A DNA stretch of 64,000 nucleotides from JBQLZQ01 sp052168355 (GTDB taxonomy: Bacteria > Pseudomonadota > Alphaproteobacteria > DSM-16000 > Inquilinaceae): contig JBQLZQ010000006.1 of the NCBI GenBank assembly GCA_052168355.1, positions 15,005 to 79,004 of the forward strand. Reading direction: 5' to 3'. Positions 11,743-20,740 of this stretch are shown piece after piece. A program made the position numbers and the translations under genes. Below the pieces are notes generated by a model. It did no database searches. It saw only the letters and a list, made by a program, of their open reading frames with translations, and had not been told where the DNA came from. Within the stretch, counting starts at the first letter, position 1. Each line of letters begins with the position of its first letter.

Positions 11743-14244
11743 ATGAATAAAGGCATGACCCGCGCCCCGAGGCATTCTCGGATTGTCGCCGTTCTCGGGC
11801 CGACAAATACCGGCAAGACGCACCTCGCCATCGACCGGATGCTGGGCCATGCCAGCGGCATGATCGGGTTTCCCTTGCGCCTGCTGGCGCGGGAGAATTA
11901 CGACCGCATCGTCCGGCTGAAAGGGCGCAACCGGGTGGCCCTGGTCACCGGCGAGGAAAAGATCGTCCCCCGCCACGCCGTCTATTTCGTGTGCACGGTG
12001 GAAAGCATGCCGCTGGACCGGCCGGTGGCCTTTCTGGCGGTGGACGAGATCCAGCTGTGCGCCGATCCCGAACGCGGCCACGTCTTCACCGATCGGCTGC
12101 TGCGCGCCAGGGGCGACGACGAAACCATGTTCCTGGGCGCCGAAACCATCCGTCCGCTGATCCGGCGGCTGGTGCCCGACGCCGAATTCGACACCCGGCC
12201 GCGCTTTTCCAGCCTGACCCATACCGGCGAGACCAAGCTGGCCCGGCTGAAGCGGCGCAGCGCCGTCGTCGCCTTCTCGGCCGCCGACGTCTATCACATC
12301 GCCGAACATCTGCGCCGGCAGCGGGGCGGGACGGCGGTGGTGCTGGGCGCGCTCAGCCCCCGCACCCGCAATGCCCAGGTCGAGCTGTACCAGGCCGGCG
12401 AGGTCGATTACCTGGTCGCCACCGACGCCATCGGGATGGGCCTCAACATGGACATCGACCATGTCGCCTTCGCTCGCCTCGGCAAGTTCGACGGGTTCGG
12501 TCCCCGCCGCCTGCGGCCGGCCGAAATCGCCCAGATCGCCGGGCGGGCGGGTCGGCACATGGCCGACGGGACCTTCGGCACCACCGACCGGGCCGGGCCG
12601 CTGGAGCCGGAAACGGTGGCCGCGGTCGAAGGCCATCAGTTCGAGCCGCTGCGGGTGCTGCAATGGCGCAACACCGATCTCGACATGCGCAGCCCGGCCC
12701 AACTGCTGCGCAGCCTGGAGCGACGCCCGCCGGTGGCGGAATTGCGCCGGGCCCCGGATGCCGACGATCACCTGACCCTGGCGGCGCTGGCCCGCGACCC
12801 CGACATCGCGCGCCGCGCCCAGGGCAGGGCCCTCACCGCCCTGCTGTGGGAGGTCTGCCAGATCCCGGATTTCCGCAAGGTACTGTCGGACAACCACACC
12901 CGTATGGTGCACCGCATTTTCGACCAGCTCAGCGCCCGGGGGCGTCTCGACACCGACTGGGCGGCGCGGCTGGTCGCCCGGCTGGACCGGACCGAGGGCG
13001 ATATCGACACGCTGATGGCGCGCATCGCCCATGTGCGAACCTGGACCTATATCGCCCATCGCCCGGACTGGCTGGCCGATCCCGGCCACTGGCAGGACCG
13101 GACCAGGGCGGTGGAAGACCGTTTGTCGGACGCCCTGCATGACCGCCTGACCCAGCGGTTCATCGACCGCCGGTCCGCCCTGCTGGTCAAGTCGATGGCG
13201 GCGGGGACCAACCTGACGGGCGCGGTGGGCCAGGACGGCTCGGTGACGGTGGAAGGCGCGTTCGTCGGCCAGCTTCAGGGCTTTCGGTTCATCCCGGACC
13301 GGTCGACCCACGATCAGGACGCCAAGGCCCTGCTCAGCGCCGCCCGCCGCGCCCTGCGGACGGAAATCGCCGACCGGGTCCGCCGCCTCGCCGGCGATGC
13401 CGACGACGCCTTCGACTGGAGCGAGGACGGGGAGGTGCATTGGCGCGGCGCGGTCGTCGGCCGGGCCGTGGCTGGCGCCGACCCGATGACGCCGGCCGTC
13501 CGGCCCGTGGCCAGCGATCTTCTGGAGCCGTCTGCCCTGGCCCAGGTGCGCGCCCGTCTGGACTCGTGGCTGACCGCCCGCGTGGCGGAGGCGCTGCGCC
13601 CCGTGCTGGCCGTTCGCGACGCGCCGCTGACCGGTACGGCCCGCGGCATCGCCTATCAGCTTGTCGAGCGGCTGGGGGCGGAACGGCGCCAGGTTCTGGC
13701 GCCTCTGATCGACGGTTTGACCGCCGCCGACCGCGCCGCCCTGGCCGCGGCCGGGATCCGGCTGGGCGCGTCCCACGTCTATATCGCCCGCGCGGTCAAG
13801 CCGCGTGTCGTGGCGATGCGCGCCCGGCTGTGGTGGATCGCCGCATCCCGGGAGGGGGCGCCGCCGGTTCCGGCCGGGGGATGCCCGTCGGTGGTCCGGG
13901 ACAAGACCGTCCCCGACGCGTTCTACGAGGCCATCGGCTATGTCCCGGCCGGCGACCGGGCCGTTCGGGTCGATCGGCTGGAGGCGCTGGCCGCCGCGGC
14001 GGCCAAGCGGCACCGCAAGGGGCCCTTTGCCGCGACGGGCGATCTGGCCCGGCTTATCGGGTCGCCGGTGACCGCCCTGCCGGAGATCCTGGCGGCCATC
14101 GGCTATGTCCCGGAGAAGGGCGGCGACGGCGGCGTTGCCTTCCGCCGCCGGTCCCGCCGGCGCAAACCGGCGCGGCGGCCGGCCCGCATATCGCCCGACT
14201 CGCCGTTCGCCAAGCTGCGCGCGCCGATGCCGAACGGGCTTTGA
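11743..14244 (+). CDS. SUV3-like DExD/H-box RNA helicase
   Basis: An 833-residue superfamily 2 helicase of the alphaproteobacterial/mitochondrial SUV3 type, predicted to unwind RNA and possibly to assist RNA turnover. Near the N-terminus are Walker A GPTNTGKTH, motif II DEIQ, and motif III-like FLGAET. The second RecA domain contains TDAIGMGLNMDIDHV and QIAGRAGRHMADG (motif VI). A long helical C-terminal region follows, ending in an Arg-rich tail. The ATG at 11743 is chosen; a TTG at 11719 or an ATG at 11755 are alternatives, and no strong ribosome-binding site decides. The S4-domain gene begins 13 bp after the stop, suggesting an RNA-related operon. Confidence 0.9.
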   Translation: MNKGMTRAPRHSRIVAVLGPTNTGKTHLAIDRMLGHASGMIGFPLRLLARENYDRIVRLKGRNRVALVTGEEKIVPRHAVYFVCTVESMPLDRPVAFLAVDEIQLCADPERGHVFTDRLLRARGDDETMFLGAETIRPLIRRLVPDAEFDTRPRFSSLTHTGETKLARLKRRSAVVAFSAADVYHIAEHLRRQRGGTAVVLGALSPRTRNAQVELYQAGEVDYLVATDAIGMGLNMDIDHVAFARLGKFDGFGPRRLRPAEIAQIAGRAGRHMADGTFGTTDRAGPLEPETVAAVEGHQFEPLRVLQWRNTDLDMRSPAQLLRSLERRPPVAELRRAPDADDHLTLAALARDPDIARRAQGRALTALLWEVCQIPDFRKVLSDNHTRMVHRIFDQLSARGRLDTDWAARLVARLDRTEGDIDTLMARIAHVRTWTYIAHRPDWLADPGHWQDRTRAVEDRLSDALHDRLTQRFIDRRSALLVKSMAAGTNLTGAVGQDGSVTVEGAFVGQLQGFRFIPDRSTHDQDAKALLSAARRALRTEIADRVRRLAGDADDAFDWSEDGEVHWRGAVVGRAVAGADPMTPAVRPVASDLLEPSALAQVRARLDSWLTARVAEALRPVLAVRDAPLTGTARGIAYQLVERLGAERRQVLAPLIDGLTAADRAALAAAGIRLGASHVYIARAVKPRVVAMRARLWWIAASREGAPPVPAGGCPSVVRDKTVPDAFYEAIGYVPAGDRAVRVDRLEALAAAAAKRHRKGPFAATGDLARLIGSPVTALPEILAAIGYVPEKGGDGGVAFRRRSRRRKPARRPARISPDSPFAKLRAPMPNGL

Positions 14245-14257
14245 GGAGCGGGATGCG

Positions 14258-14638
14258 GTGACGGAGGAGCCCGGCGGCGCCCTGCGCCTCGACAAATGGC
14301 TTTGGTACGCGCGGTTCTTCAAGACCCGGTCGCTGGCCACGAAGGAATGTCTGGCCGGGAACATCCGCATCGACGGGCAGGCCGCGGCAAAAGCGCATGC
14401 GCCGATACGTCCCGGCCAGGTTCTGACCTTCGTGCAGGGCCGGCATGTCAGGGTGGTCCGGGTGACCGCCCTGGCGACCCGGCGCGGTCCGGCGGTCGAG
14501 GCGCAAACCCTATACGAGGACCTGTCTCCGCCCGCTCCGGAGACCGCCCTTCCGCGCGACGATGGTGGACGCGCCGGCCGCGGGCGCCCGACCAAACGCG
14601 ACCGTCGCGACTTCGACCGGCTTCGCGGGCGCTCCTGA
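14258..14638 (+). CDS. S4-domain RNA-binding protein (HslR/Hsp15-like)
   Basis: A small basic 126-residue protein with an N-terminal S4 fold: RLDKWLWYARFFKTRSLATK followed by GNIRIDG and a GQVLTF strand. This is the Hsp15/HslR pattern, known in E. coli to bind 50S subunits carrying stalled nascent chains. The C-terminal tail is rich in Arg, Lys and Asp. The GTG at 14258 is selected because GAGGAG lies about 9 bases upstream; a nearby ATG at 14253 is in another frame and stops after two codons. The gene is closely linked to the helicase, an arrangement seen across Alphaproteobacteria, which supports a role on ribosomes or RNA. Confidence 0.88.
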   Translation: MTEEPGGALRLDKWLWYARFFKTRSLATKECLAGNIRIDGQAAAKAHAPIRPGQVLTFVQGRHVRVVRVTALATRRGPAVEAQTLYEDLSPPAPETALPRDDGGRAGRGRPTKRDRRDFDRLRGRS

Positions 14639-14703
14639 CTTGGCCGAAATCCCTACTGGGCGAAGGGTTGCGGGGCATTGTCGGGAAATGGTAGGGACCG
14701 GGC

Positions 14704-15186
14704 ATGCTGAACCGCATCAAAGACTTCCTGGCTGATCGGGCCGCGCCGGACGGGACGGATCGTGAATCCGATCCGGACGAGTTGCATCTGGCGGTGGCCG
14801 CCCTGCTGGTCGAAGCGGCGCGCATGGACGACGGGATCGAGCACAGCGAGGTGGAACGGATCGCCGAGCTTCTGCGCTGGCGCTTCGATCTTCCACCGGA
14901 CGATACCGCCCGCCTGATCGAAGAGGCCAAACGGGTCACGGCGGCGGGGGCCCAGTGGTATGGCTTCACCGCCAAGATCCGGCAGGATTTCTCGGAAACC
15001 CAGAGGGTGCAGCTTATGGAAATGCTCTGGGACGTGGCCCATGCCGACGGCGTGGTCCATGATCTGGAAGCCAATCTGATGCGCCGGATCGCCGGTCTGC
15101 TCTATGTGTCGGACCAGGATAACGGCTCGGCCCGCAAGCGGGCCAGGGAGCGCCACGGGCTGGGAACGGACGACGCGGCCGGCTGA
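14704..15186 (+). CDS. TerB-family protein
   Basis: A 160-residue, mostly helical acidic protein matching the TerB/tellurite-resistance-associated fold. It has a first helix pair around LHLAVAALLVEAARMDDGIEHSE and a second around MLWDVAHADGVVHDLEANLMRRIAGLL, each carrying the (A/D)D.(V/I) acidic pattern that binds metal in this fold. Despite the name, single-gene TerB proteins in Alphaproteobacteria are not shown to confer tellurite resistance, and no other ter genes are present. It sits between the S4 gene and fdxA on the same strand with gaps of 65 and 36 bp, so it may share their transcript. Confidence 0.85.
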   Translation: MLNRIKDFLADRAAPDGTDRESDPDELHLAVAALLVEAARMDDGIEHSEVERIAELLRWRFDLPPDDTARLIEEAKRVTAAGAQWYGFTAKIRQDFSETQRVQLMEMLWDVAHADGVVHDLEANLMRRIAGLLYVSDQDNGSARKRARERHGLGTDDAAG

Positions 15187-15222
15187 TTCCGGTCAGGCAT
15201 TTTTTGGAGTGGAGTGCGGGCG

Positions 15223-15564
15223 ATGCCCTATCTGGTGACCGAGGCGTGCATCAAGTGCAAATACATGGACTGCATCGAGGTCTGTCCGGTGGACTGTTTC
15301 TACGAGGGTGAGAACATGCTGGCCATCCACCCGGACGAATGCATCGATTGCGGCGTCTGCGAGCCGGAATGCCCCGTCGAGGCGATCAAGCCCGATACGG
15401 AGATCGACGCGGCCGAGAAATGGTTGCAGATCAACCGCGATTATGCCGAATCTTGGCCGAATATCACCCGCAAGAAGGACCCGCCGGCCGACGCGGACTC
15501 CTGGCGCGACGTCCCGGACAAGCTGGAGAAGCATTTCAGCCCCAAACCGGGCACCGGCACCTGA
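15223..15564 (+). CDS. fdxA: Seven-iron ferredoxin FdxA
   Basis: A 113-residue ferredoxin of the 7Fe-8S ([3Fe-4S][4Fe-4S]) FdxA type, a soluble electron carrier. The N-terminal half holds the cluster ligands: [14 protein letters not shown] for the first and [12 protein letters not shown] for the second. The C-terminal extension ([18 protein letters not shown]) is typical of this family and absent from short 2[4Fe-4S] ferredoxins. The ATG at 15223 gives the standard [17 protein letters not shown] start; GTG at 15214 is in frame but too close to the ribosome-binding site (TTGGAGTGGAG). The carD gene follows, a widely conserved alphaproteobacterial neighbour pair. Confidence 0.97.
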   Translation: MPYLVTEACIKCKYMDCIEVCPVDCFYEGENMLAIHPDECIDCGVCEPECPVEAIKPDTEIDAAEKWLQINRDYAESWPNITRKKDPPADADSWRDVPDKLEKHFSPKPGTGT

Positions 15565-15734
15565 AAGGCCCGGGGACACTCGGAATCCAGGGACTCTGCC
15601 GCATTGCGTCATAAAACCGCAATATCGTTGCGCGGCTTCCCTTAACCCCCCAGTTATGCTATGTTTATGGATGATACGGCTCTGCGGGAGCAGGCCGTGG
15701 CCGATAGCGACGGAAATCGTCTCCGCTCAGTCAG

Positions 15735-15758
15735 GCAGGTTAGGCCTGCGGCTTTTTT
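15735..15758 (+). terminator. Probable rho-independent terminator between fdxA and carD
   Basis: GCAGG (15735-15739) and CCTGC (15745-15749) form a short stem with loop TTAGG, followed by GG then six T residues (15753-15758). An upstream GCAGGCC (15690-15696) could instead pair perfectly with GGCCTGC (15743-15749) to form a larger stem ending at the same T run. Either form would end fdxA transcripts before carD. The 279 bp gap holds no other clear element. Confidence 0.55.
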
Positions 15759-15843
15759 GTCGCGGGATGACGAGTCCGTTGAGCGGTCCATATGGGCCGG
15801 TCGGCCGGGTTCGGCACACGCGATTTTGGGGTAGCAGCGCAAC

Positions 15844-16344
15844 ATGACACAGCAGTTGGATTACAGCGTCGGCGATTATGTGGTGTACCCGGCCCATGGG
15901 GTCGGGCGGATTTGCGGGATCGAAACCGCCCAGATGGGCGACCTCGAAGTCGAATTGTACTCGATCAGCTTCGAAAAGGAGCGGATGACCCTGAAGGTGC
16001 CGACCACTAAGGCAAAGCGGGCCGGTCTCCGGAAGTTGAGCTCGAAGGACCGGATCAAGGCCGCCCTGGAAACGCTGCGGGGCCGCAGCCGTATCCGCCG
16101 CACGATGTGGAGCCGGCGGGCCCAGGAATACGAGGCCAAGATCAACTCGGGCGACCCGGTATCGATCGCCGAGGTGGTGCGCGATCTGCACCGCGCCGAC
16201 GACCAGCCCGAACAGTCCTACAGCGAGCGCCAGATCTATCAGGCGGCGCTGGAGCGGCTGTCGCGGGAGCTGGCGGCGGTCGAGAAGATCGCCGAGGACA
16301 AGGCGACCGAACGTCTGGAGCACGTGCTGCGCAAAGCGGCCTGA
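15844..16344 (+). CDS. CarD family transcriptional regulator
   Basis: A 166-residue CarD_CdnL-type protein that binds the RNA polymerase beta subunit and stabilises open promoter complexes. The N-terminal Tudor-like RNAP-interacting domain is evident in YSVGDYVVYPAHGVGRICGI and the following beta strands (LYSISFEKERMTLKVPT). The helical DNA-binding C-terminal part covers RRTMWSRRAQEYEAKINSGD and YQAALERLSRELAAVE. It has the typical length (about 160-170) of the alphaproteobacterial form. The start is the ATG at 15844. It lies downstream of fdxA but behind a likely terminator, so it probably has its own promoter. Confidence 0.95.
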   Translation: MTQQLDYSVGDYVVYPAHGVGRICGIETAQMGDLEVELYSISFEKERMTLKVPTTKAKRAGLRKLSSKDRIKAALETLRGRSRIRRTMWSRRAQEYEAKINSGDPVSIAEVVRDLHRADDQPEQSYSERQIYQAALERLSRELAAVEKIAEDKATERLEHVLRKAA

Positions 16345-16453
16345 CTGCCGGCGAAGAAACCGGGCGACCGCTGACCGCGGTCCCCGGAGTGCGGCGGTAT
16401 ACGCCCAGGGGGATCGATCGCGATCCGCATTCCCGGATCCGGTGACGGTCCTG

Positions 16454-16502
16454 AGCGAGCCGGGCGGCAGCTTTATGCGCCGCTCGCCGCTTTGCGGTTT
16501 TT
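16454..16502 (+). terminator. Probable terminator downstream of carD
   Basis: A GC-rich inverted repeat (GCGAG at 16454 pairing with CTCGC near 16482-16486, with inner GGCGGC/GCGCCG) is followed by a second small hairpin CCGC-TTT-GCGG at 16487-16497. That hairpin runs directly into five T residues (16498-16502). It lies about 110-160 bp after the carD stop and before the next start, and is a good rho-independent terminator on the plus strand. Confidence 0.55.
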
Positions 16503-16579
16503 CCTGACGCCCCGATCCCGCTACACTTCCCCGGAGAGAGCGCCGTTCATCGGCGCGTGATCCAGCATTCGGCGGTCCG

Positions 16580-17395
16580 TTGACGCCAGACCATCTCAAG
16601 TTCGCCAATTTGGGCCAGCCGCGCCGGCTGTGGGCGGTCGCGGCCATCCATGGCGACGTCGTGCGCCTTTGCGCCCTGCACGACCACATCCTGACGGCGT
16701 TCCGGCCGGGGGATCGGGTCGTTTACCTTGGCAATTTCCTGGGCCGCGGCGGGGCCATCGCCGAAACCGTGGAAGAACTGATGCGGTTTCGCCGTGTGCT
16801 GCTGTCGCTGCCCGGCATGATCACCGGCGACATCGTGTTTCTGCGGGGCCAGCAGGAGGAGATGTGGCAGAAACTGCTGCAGCTCCAGTTCGCCCCGAAC
16901 CCCCAGGACGTCCTGCGCTGGATGTTGAGCCAGGGGGTGGAGCCGACATTGCGCGCCTATGGCGCCACCGCCCAGGAGGGCCTGGTCGCCGCGCGGACCG
17001 GCGCGGTTCATCTCACCCGATGGACGAACAGGTTGCGCGAAACCATGCGCCGCTCCCCCGGTCACAACAGTCTTTTCGCCGCCTTGAAGCGGGCCGCCAT
17101 GGCCTACGGCGCCGACGGACAGGGCGGCGTTCTGGCGGTCAGCGCCGGGCTGGATCCGGCCCGCCCGCTCGGCGCCCAGGGTGACAGCTTCTGGTGGGGC
17201 CATGCGGCGTTCGCCGCGATGACCGAACCGTTCGATCCCTTCGATCTGGTCGTCCGCGGGTACGATCCCGACGATGGCGGTGTCCGACTCGACGGCGCCG
17301 CCATAACCTTGGACGGCGGCTGCGGCCGGGGCGGGCGTCTGGTCGCGGCCCGGATCGGTCCCGATGCCGCCATTGAGGAGATCCTCGAGGCCTGA
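16580..17395 (+). CDS. Degenerate metallophosphoesterase-fold protein (predicted pseudophosphatase)
   Basis: A 271-residue protein whose blocks follow the order of bacterial PPP-type phosphatases but with the catalytic residues replaced. The GDIHG motif reads AAIHGD (residues 21-26, metal-binding Asp lost, His24 kept). GDYVDRG reads GNFLGRG. GNHE reads GQQEEM. The later HGHTP block reads RGYDP. The C-terminal strand pattern (GAAITLDGGCGRGGRLVAARI) corresponds to the family's final DTGAV...G.L segment. So the fold is probably kept while metal catalysis is lost, and a binding or regulatory role is inferred. The start is a TTG at 16580; no ATG or GTG lies in frame nearby. Free-standing gene, convergent with chvG. 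Confidence 0.6.
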   Translation: MTPDHLKFANLGQPRRLWAVAAIHGDVVRLCALHDHILTAFRPGDRVVYLGNFLGRGGAIAETVEELMRFRRVLLSLPGMITGDIVFLRGQQEEMWQKLLQLQFAPNPQDVLRWMLSQGVEPTLRAYGATAQEGLVAARTGAVHLTRWTNRLRETMRRSPGHNSLFAALKRAAMAYGADGQGGVLAVSAGLDPARPLGAQGDSFWWGHAAFAAMTEPFDPFDLVVRGYDPDDGGVRLDGAAITLDGGCGRGGRLVAARIGPDAAIEEILEA

Positions 17396-17428
17396 CGGGG
17401 CCGCCTTCCGTGTCGGTCGAGAGGGCCG

Positions 17429-19123
17429 TCAGCGGACGGGGATGCGGACCACGAACCGGGCGCCGGCGCCGTCTTCCCGGTTGCGGGCGAAGATCTGGCC
17501 GCCATGCGCCTCCACGATCTGCTTGGAGATGCTGAGCCCCAGGCCCGAATGGGTACCGAATTTCTCACCGACCGGGCGCTCGGAATAAAACCGGTCGAAA
17601 ATGGCCTCGAGCTTGGATTCCGGGATAATCGGGCCGTCGTTTTCAACCGCGATTTCGGCGAACCCGCCCGATTTCCGTCCCTGGATGACGATCCGCCCGT
17701 GCGGCGGCGAGAACGACAGGGCGTTGGTGATCAGGTTGCGGAACACCTGGACCAGCCGGTCCTCCAGCCCCGGAACGATCAGGGCATCGGCCGTCAGGTC
17801 CAGTTCGATGGTCGGGCCGTCGGCCTTGCGCGTGGTGGTGTACAGCTCCGCCAGCATCTCCAGCATCCGGCCCAGATCGACCCGTTCCGCCCGCGCCCGC
17901 GACAGTTCCGCGTCCAGCCGAGAGGCGTCGGAAATGTCCGTGATCAGACGGTCCAGCCGCTGCACATCCTCCTGAATGACCGCCATCAGCCGCCGCTGCC
18001 GCTCGGGATCGGTGATGCGGGCCGTGGTTTCCACGGCGCTGCGCAACGAGCTCAACGGGTTCTTGATCTCGTGCGCGACATCGGCGGCGAAGCTTTCGAT
18101 GGCGTCCATGCGCATCCACAGCGCCGCCGTCATCTCACGCAGGGCGCCCGACAGATCGCCGATCTCATCGCGCCGATGGGTGAAGTCGGGGATCTCCTGC
18201 CCCCGCCCTTGGCCGCTGCGCACCTGCTCCGCGGCACCGGCCAACTGTCGGATCGGCCGCGTGATGGTGCCGGCCAGGTACAGCGACAGCAGCACGGTGA
18301 TGCCAAAGGCCACGGCAAAGACCTCCAGGATGTCCTCCCGCACCGACTGAACCGCCTGTTCGATCAGTTCGGTATCGTTGGTCACCAGCACGGCGCCCAT
18401 CACCACCCTTAGCCGTTGCACCGGAACGGTGACTCCCAAAACCCGGCTGCCGTCGTCGCGGCTCCAGATCTGCTGCCCCAGTTCGCCGTTCAGCGCGCGG
18501 GACACGGCGGCCACGTCGTCGGCCGACTGGTTGGGTTCGTCGATATAGGGGGGCCAGCGCTTGCGCTCCGGCAACGTCTCGGTCACGAAGCCGTAGATGG
18601 CGTTGAACAGGGTGCGGGTGAGGCTGTTGTCGTCGAACCGCCGTGGCGGCGCGATCTCGACGATGCCGCCCGGACCGACCAGGTACCGGCTGTCGGCCAG
18701 CAGCAATCCGTCCTGATCGAACAAAAGGGTCCGGGTATCGGTGGTTTCGTAGACGCGGCGGACCATGCGCCGTGCCTGTTCCGGGTCGAACGCCAGCAGA
18801 TCGTCGGGGCCCGCGACCACCGCCGCCTCGGCCAGGGCGCCGGCAAAGATCAGCGCCTCGCTGCGCAGGCTGGCGAATTCGGCCTGGATCAGCCGTTCCT
18901 CATAGCGTCCCAGATACAGGACGCCGCCGACCAGGACCATCAGGGCCAGCATGTTGATCGCCAGCACCCGCAGCGTCAGCTTGGACGGGACCCACAGCCG
19001 TCTGCCGCTGACGCGGCGGCGGCGGTGTCTTCTCGTGGCCGGCCGGCGGGCAACGGGCCCCCTTGCCGGCCGGGTGACGGTGTCGGGCGCCGTCGACAGC
19101 GTGGGGGGCCGCTCCAGCTTCAT
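17429..19123 (-). CDS. chvG: Sensor histidine kinase ChvG (ExoS family)
   Basis: Inner-membrane sensor kinase of 564 residues, partner of ChvI. It has a basic cytoplasmic N-terminus, membrane helices at about 51-72 and 267-287, and a periplasmic domain of about 195 residues between them. A HAMP region follows the second helix (TRPIRQLAGAAEQV). The phosphoacceptor is His351 in FAADVAHEIKNPLSSL, and the ATPase has N, G1 and G2 boxes (NLITNALSFS, GLGLSISKQIVEAHGG). The family senses envelope or acid stress in rhizobia and relatives. Its ATG overlaps the chvI stop (TGATG), so translation is coupled. Usually hprK follows chvG; here it does not. Confidence 0.93.
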   Translation of the reverse strand: MKLERPPTLSTAPDTVTRPARGPVARRPATRRHRRRRVSGRRLWVPSKLTLRVLAINMLALMVLVGGVLYLGRYEERLIQAEFASLRSEALIFAGALAEAAVVAGPDDLLAFDPEQARRMVRRVYETTDTRTLLFDQDGLLLADSRYLVGPGGIVEIAPPRRFDDNSLTRTLFNAIYGFVTETLPERKRWPPYIDEPNQSADDVAAVSRALNGELGQQIWSRDDGSRVLGVTVPVQRLRVVMGAVLVTNDTELIEQAVQSVREDILEVFAVAFGITVLLSLYLAGTITRPIRQLAGAAEQVRSGQGRGQEIPDFTHRRDEIGDLSGALREMTAALWMRMDAIESFAADVAHEIKNPLSSLRSAVETTARITDPERQRRLMAVIQEDVQRLDRLITDISDASRLDAELSRARAERVDLGRMLEMLAELYTTTRKADGPTIELDLTADALIVPGLEDRLVQVFRNLITNALSFSPPHGRIVIQGRKSGGFAEIAVENDGPIIPESKLEAIFDRFYSERPVGEKFGTHSGLGLSISKQIVEAHGGQIFARNREDGAGARFVVRIPVR

Positions 19124-19833
19124 CAGGTGGCCGGCCAGGAGTCCTTGTAGCGGTAGCCCACGCCGTACAGAGTCTCGATCTGGTTGAAGTCCGGATCCAC
19201 GGCCTTGAATTTCTTGCGGATCCGCTTGATGTGGCTGTCGATGGTGCGATCGTCGACGTAAATATGCTCACCGTACGCCGCGTCCATCAGCTGGTCCCGG
19301 CTCTTGACATGGCCGATGCGCTGGGCCAGCGCGTTGACCAGCAGGAATTCGGTGACCGTCAGATCGATCGGCCGGCCGCGCCAGGTGCAGGCGTGGCGGT
19401 TGCTGTCCAGAACCAGATCCCCGCGTGTCATAACCGCGTTGGGATCGCCGACGTCCGCCGTGGCGCCAAGCTGCTCGCGCCGCAGAAGGGCGCGGATACG
19501 CTCGATCAGCAGACGCTGGGAAAACGGCTTCTTGATATAATCGTCCGCGCCCATACGCAGACCCAAAAGCTCATCCACCTCGTCGTCCTTGGAGGTCAGG
19601 AAGATCACGGGAATGTTGGAGACCTGCCGCAGGCGACCCAGCAATTCCATGCCGTCCATGCGCGGCATCTTGATGTCCAGAACGGCCAGGTCGGCGGGGC
19701 GCGTGTTCAAGCCCCGCAAGGCCTCGTCGCCGTCGGCGAAGGTCCGCACCTCAAACCCCTCGGCCTCCAGCGCCATGGAGACGGAGGTCAGGATGTTGCG
19801 GTCGTCGTCGACCAAGGCGATGGACTGAGCCAT
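19123..19833 (-). CDS. chvI: Response regulator ChvI
   Basis: A 236-residue OmpR-family DNA-binding response regulator. The receiver domain has the acidic pair DDD (9-11), phosphoacceptor Asp53 in [11 protein letters not shown], the Thr of FLTS and Lys in KPFS. The winged-helix domain shows [22 protein letters not shown] and [16 protein letters not shown], ending in [12 protein letters not shown]. The ATG at 19833 has a GAGAGGA ribosome-binding site; the frame is open further upstream without similarity. It is transcribed with chvG away from the HugZ-like gene. In relatives ChvI controls envelope, exopolysaccharide and acid-response genes. Confidence 0.94.
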   Translation of the reverse strand: MAQSIALVDDDRNILTSVSMALEAEGFEVRTFADGDEALRGLNTRPADLAVLDIKMPRMDGMELLGRLRQVSNIPVIFLTSKDDEVDELLGLRMGADDYIKKPFSQRLLIERIRALLRREQLGATADVGDPNAVMTRGDLVLDSNRHACTWRGRPIDLTVTEFLLVNALAQRIGHVKSRDQLMDAAYGEHIYVDDRTIDSHIKRIRKKFKAVDPDFNQIETLYGVGYRYKDSWPAT

Positions 19834-20014
19834 ATTCACGTTCCTCTCGGTCGGGGCAGTATTCCCACGGATCCTGCCCGCCTGCGCGGGATCGGGGCGG
19901 ACCCTCCCGATGTCGGCATGGTCACGGCCCAATATGGCGCATTTGCGGCGGTTTGGCCACGTCCAGGCCGCGCCACATTTTCGATAAGAACTCTAAGGAA
20001 AGACTTTACGGACG

Positions 20015-20740
20015 ATGGATGCCAAAACAGCCGGTCTGACCGCCCGCCGCATCGTGCGGGCGGCCGACCGCGCCACCCTGTCCACGAAGGGGGCCAACGG
20101 CTGGCCCTATGGCGCGCTCGTGCTGCTGGGGCTGGATCTGGATGGGACGCCGCTGTTGATGCTGTCGTCCCTGGCCCAACACACCCGCCACCTGCTGGAG
20201 GACGATCGCGTCGCCGTCACCGTCGACGGAACCTTCGGTTTCCCAGAGCCGCTGGCCGGTCCACGCCTGACCGTGCTGGGGCGCGCCCGCCGAACCGAAG
20301 AGCCGCGGCACCGCGCCCGTTTTCTGGCCCGTCATCCCAGCGCAAGTCGCTATGCCGACTTCACCGATTTTGCCGTCTACCGCGTGGCCGTCGACCGGAT
20401 CCATCTGGTGGCCGGTTTTGGCGAGATCCGGTGGCTGGAGGCCGACCGGGTGCTATTGGCCCCGGCCCTTTGGCAGGCGTTCGCAGCGGCCGGGTCCGAG
20501 TCGGTCGACGGTCTCAACACGGATCGCGCGGATCTGATCAATGCCTGCGCGGCGCGATTCGACACGGGACACGCCACCGGCTGGCGGATCACCGGGATCG
20601 ATCCCGACGGATGCGACCTGCGCCACGGCCAGCACGCACTTCGCCTAGCGTTCGCCGAGCCGTGCCCGGCACCCGACCTGGTGCCGGTCGCCCTGGAGCG
20701 ATTCGCCAGGGATGGTCCGCCGCCGGGGCTCAGTCCATGA
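20015..20740 (+). CDS. HugZ-like pyridoxamine-oxidase-fold heme protein
   Basis: A 241-residue two-domain protein. The N-terminal split-barrel domain (about residues 8-150) matches pyridoxamine 5'-phosphate oxidase-like/HugZ proteins: ARRIVRAADRATLSTKGANGWPYGALV, then the conserved HTRHLLEDDRVAV and RHPSASRYADFTDFAVYRVAV segments. The C-terminal domain looks like DUF2470, with a histidine-bearing end (LRHGQHALRLAF). HugZ relatives bind heme and some degrade it; whether this one does is inferred. It starts at the ATG at 20015, divergent from chvI across about 180 bp. Its stop lies 10 bp inside the convergent PagL-like gene's 3' end. Confidence 0.82.
   Translation: MDAKTAGLTARRIVRAADRATLSTKGANGWPYGALVLLGLDLDGTPLLMLSSLAQHTRHLLEDDRVAVTVDGTFGFPEPLAGPRLTVLGRARRTEEPRHRARFLARHPSASRYADFTDFAVYRVAVDRIHLVAGFGEIRWLEADRVLLAPALWQAFAAAGSESVDGLNTDRADLINACAARFDTGHATGWRITGIDPDGCDLRHGQHALRLAFAEPCPAPDLVPVALERFARDGPPPGLSP

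Noticed and set aside
14704..15186. Tellurite-resistance operon
   Set aside because: Only a lone TerB-fold protein is present, without terA, C, D, E or Z.
15661..15837. Short frame (about 58 codons) starting at ATG 15661 before carD
   Set aside because: It runs through the predicted terminator hairpin and T run, has no clear ribosome-binding site and no recognisable sequence.
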